A DNA stretch of 64,000 nt, from NCBI RefSeq assembly GCF_023856365.1, contig NC_064537.1:4809732-4873731 (forward strand). Reading direction: 5' to 3'. The translations under genes were made by a program, and so were the position numbers. Each line of letters starts with the position of its first letter. Position 1 is the first letter of the stretch. The notes under the pieces are model-generated. The model worked only from the letters and a program-made list of their open reading frames with translations, was not told the origin of the DNA and ran no database searches. Below, piece by piece: positions 61,801 to 64,000 of the stretch. This DNA comes from Brienomyrus brachyistius (taxonomy: Eukaryota; Chordata; Actinopteri; Osteoglossiformes; Mormyridae).

Positions 61801-64000
61801 ATTCCTCCACAGAAGTTCGTCCCTCGCCCGCCCCAGATGACCCTGCCCATCCCTGGCTTAGTGATTAATCTGATCACAGTTAGCTGGGCTCAGGCCGGAC
61901 ACTGGCGTTAAATGGATCGCGCCCCCGCTTCCCCCCTACTATCCTTCGGTGTTTGTTAGTTTGGCAGCACAGGGTGTTTGCAGTGTGCGCGACACCCTGG
62001 GGGGTGTCTCAGAAACACAGCCCCATGGGACTTGTTTACTTATTAAAGTTTACAGGCATGACCGGTGCAGGGCGCTGAGCTCCCTTCCAGTCGCACCCGG
62101 GGCGGTACCCTTTGTTAGCACAATCGCAGCAATAACCACTGTGAGTCCCCACACTGCACGCACGGCCGGTACACCATCGGAGCCTCGTCTGGAGGTGTAG
62201 GACAGATGGGGGGGGGGGCGGGCAAGCTGAATGATTGATGGACTCTGTACCACTTGGCGTTTATTCCTTTTTTCTTAAATTGACAGGGTTTCTGTCACTT
62301 AGATTTTTGTCTCAGTCCCATGCAAGTGCGATAACAGCTTCACGCCACGGAAAGCTTGCTGCGTTGAACAAGTATTTATAATTTGCTGTGGACAATTTTT
62401 TTCCCACTTTTTTTCCTCCTTTCACCAGACAGAACATTTTTCCTTCATCCCCTGATTCCATCCTCTTCTCCGTATCGTCACCTGGGACGCCGTGGCTGAT
62501 CATTGGGGCCGTCTTCATCAGTGCCTGTTTGTAAAACAGCGCCGAGAGCGTCTGGCTGATGCCTGTTTTATTGCGTTCGTTCAGACGTCCCTCCTTTTCT
62601 TGGGTCCTTTCGTTCTCTGTTTGACTCAGGGTCGTATCCATAGGCGGCGGAGATCACGCTTTAAAGGGGATGTTGGCGAAATGCCACCATAATGCTGCCC
62701 GTCGTTTTAACTTGCAGAGCAGTTACAGTAGCTGACAGTCGACTGACATTGTCCTTGGTCACTATATTACCTTTGATACCATCTGTCTCGTTATATTGCA
62801 GAGGTATAAAATGTACCAGCTGACTGCAGTAATGTACAGACATCCCAAACTATACACAAAGGGTCTCTGAGCATATAAACCTGAGCTCTCAGGGTTGTTC
62901 CAGTGCTAAATCCGGCACGCACACACAGACACACACGCTCACAGATGCGCGCACAGTGATGTAGAACATGGCCTGAGACGAGGCAGACACCTTCGGGGCT
63001 TCATGTCACCAAGATGGATGGATGTTGTCTGAGGCTCCACCCACAGTGGCTTATCTATCCAATAAAAAAAAACCAAGCGCTTATCTATGGGAACCAATCA
63101 GACGTGAGCAGCCACCACTGAAGGATGCCGGTGGAGACGGCATTATCAGTTAGGTTAGCATGCAGGCCGCAGCGTCGCATTTTTGCCGAGAGCGATTGCC
63201 GTGCGGCAGGGTGGCTGGCTGCAGATCTGGAGCGTTAACCGCCTTGACTTTTTACAAATATGCATTAGTGCTCATTAGCTATTTAAGTTCCCTGTGTATT
63301 TGCAGGCTGTCTGTGGACCAATTAGGCCATTTGACAAACATCAAAACTGCAGGTAATAAAATTACACAGAGTGTTGCGATGAACAGCAAGTGTATTGATG
63401 TGAACTCGTTATGGTTTAAGCCGGCTGCTTGGGCAGAGAGTACTGCCATTCCAGTGGTGAGGGAGTGTTTGATTGGGCTGGCTGGGTGAGTTGCGGGGGG
63501 GTGGATCCAATAAAGAGATCCCCCCCCCCCCTCAGGGGCAGCTTGGTGATCTTTCCGCCACACCTGGACACCCGCTGCTGCCTCAGAGATACCTGTCATT
63601 TCCTGTCCTTCCCAGCTGCTGGCCTTCATTGATGGTGGGGGTTTCGATATGCCAGGGTTCGTGACAGCTGGAGGATGTGTCCATCATGGAAACAGGATGC
63701 ATCGAGGTGCTAGTGACTGAACCACAACCGTAGAAACATGACCGTTCAGCAAAGGGGACATGACTCCGCCTCCATGAGTCTAGGGCCCGCCCATCTTTGA
63801 CATCACCACGTTCCGTGTCCATGTGAACGGGAGTCGCATGGGGAGTGGGTGAGGACCGCGTGATCCAGGTATATAAGATTCTAACAGGTCTAGATGCTCT
63901 TCATCCAAGCTCACTTCAAAGTGAGCTCTGATTCAAGAACCTGCAGCCACATTTGGAAGCTAGTGAGGGACTGCTCTAGTTTGGACCTGAGAAAGTCTGC

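Larger units (their letters stand above)
56168..64000 (+). other. rab26 intron 5 (incomplete)
   Basis: At least 7.8 kb. It holds an inverted SINE (57605-57887), interspersed repeat copy C (58300-58510), a 23-bp CCAAT array (58545-58660), a CA tract (58772-58904), a TCC tract (59910-60003), a TG tract (60671-60746), a Tigger-like remnant (60748-61000), a 46-bp array (61261-61800), and C and G runs. 56170-57600 and 61800-64000 show no recognisable gene or element beyond short low-complexity tracts. Confidence 0.8.

Noticed and set aside
61800..64000. Search for rab26 exon 6 (AWLTEIHEYAQ) near the right edge
   Set aside because: TGGCTGA-like words occur (for example near 62552) but the reading frame and splice sites do not fit. 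The exon must lie beyond the window.

Overview
The window is vertebrate nuclear DNA, most likely from a teleost (ray-finned) fish. It carries three protein-coding genes with ordinary GT-AG introns, all identified by reading their exons against remembered vertebrate family sequences: sox8 (minus strand, exons 1-2, running off the left edge), lmf1 (plus strand, complete, 11 coding exons) and rab26 (plus strand, exons 1-5, running off the right edge). The fish assignment rests on repeats I recognise as typical of teleosts: Tc1-like transposons with the TACAGTACCAG-type end, two tRNA-derived SINE families, hAT- and Harbinger-type miniature elements, and a LINE 3' end with a GGAT tail. The species cannot be named from the sequence.

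Layout. 29-1271: sox8 exons 2 and 1 on the minus strand. 1272-3328: a 2.06 kb AT-rich, bidirectional intergenic region with a CCAAT-box pair and SOX-like motifs. 3329-33744: lmf1, whose spliced reading frame is 577 codons plus stop and stays in phase at every junction, including an 11-nt microexon at 6391-6401. 33745-36278: lmf1 3' UTR with two AATAAA signals, an intergenic gap, and a CpG-rich rab26 promoter and 5' UTR. 36279-56167: rab26 exons 1-5 (148 codons, through the GTPase G3 region). 56168-64000: rab26 intron 5, repeat-filled; the exons for the rest of the GTPase were not found.

Over 90% of the window is intronic or intergenic, and what stands out there is tandem-repeat DNA: a 39-bp array (8921-10610), 42-bp array (16403-17125), 30-bp hairpin-forming array (29451-29960), G-rich tetranucleotide array touching the lmf1 exon 7 donor (30349-31037), 89-bp triplet (31747-32035), 28-bp GC-box array (50575-51761), 26-bp array (54466-55115), 46-bp array (61261-61800), plus many CA/TG tracts. 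Most long ORFs in the window are by-products of these arrays, because the unit is a multiple of 3 or lacks stop codons.

Functionally the three genes are unrelated: SOX8 is a SoxE transcription factor, LMF1 an ER membrane factor for lipase folding, RAB26 a vesicle-traffic GTPase. The head-to-head sox8/lmf1 pair matches human 16p13.3, where RAB26 also lies, so the block looks like conserved vertebrate synteny. I found no new multi-gene system. The most interesting items are the microexon next to a roughly 420-bp CA array, the repeat structures flanking lmf1 exon 7, the array of about 40 GC boxes in rab26 intron 4, and a Tigger/MER2-like DNA transposon remnant at 60748-61000.
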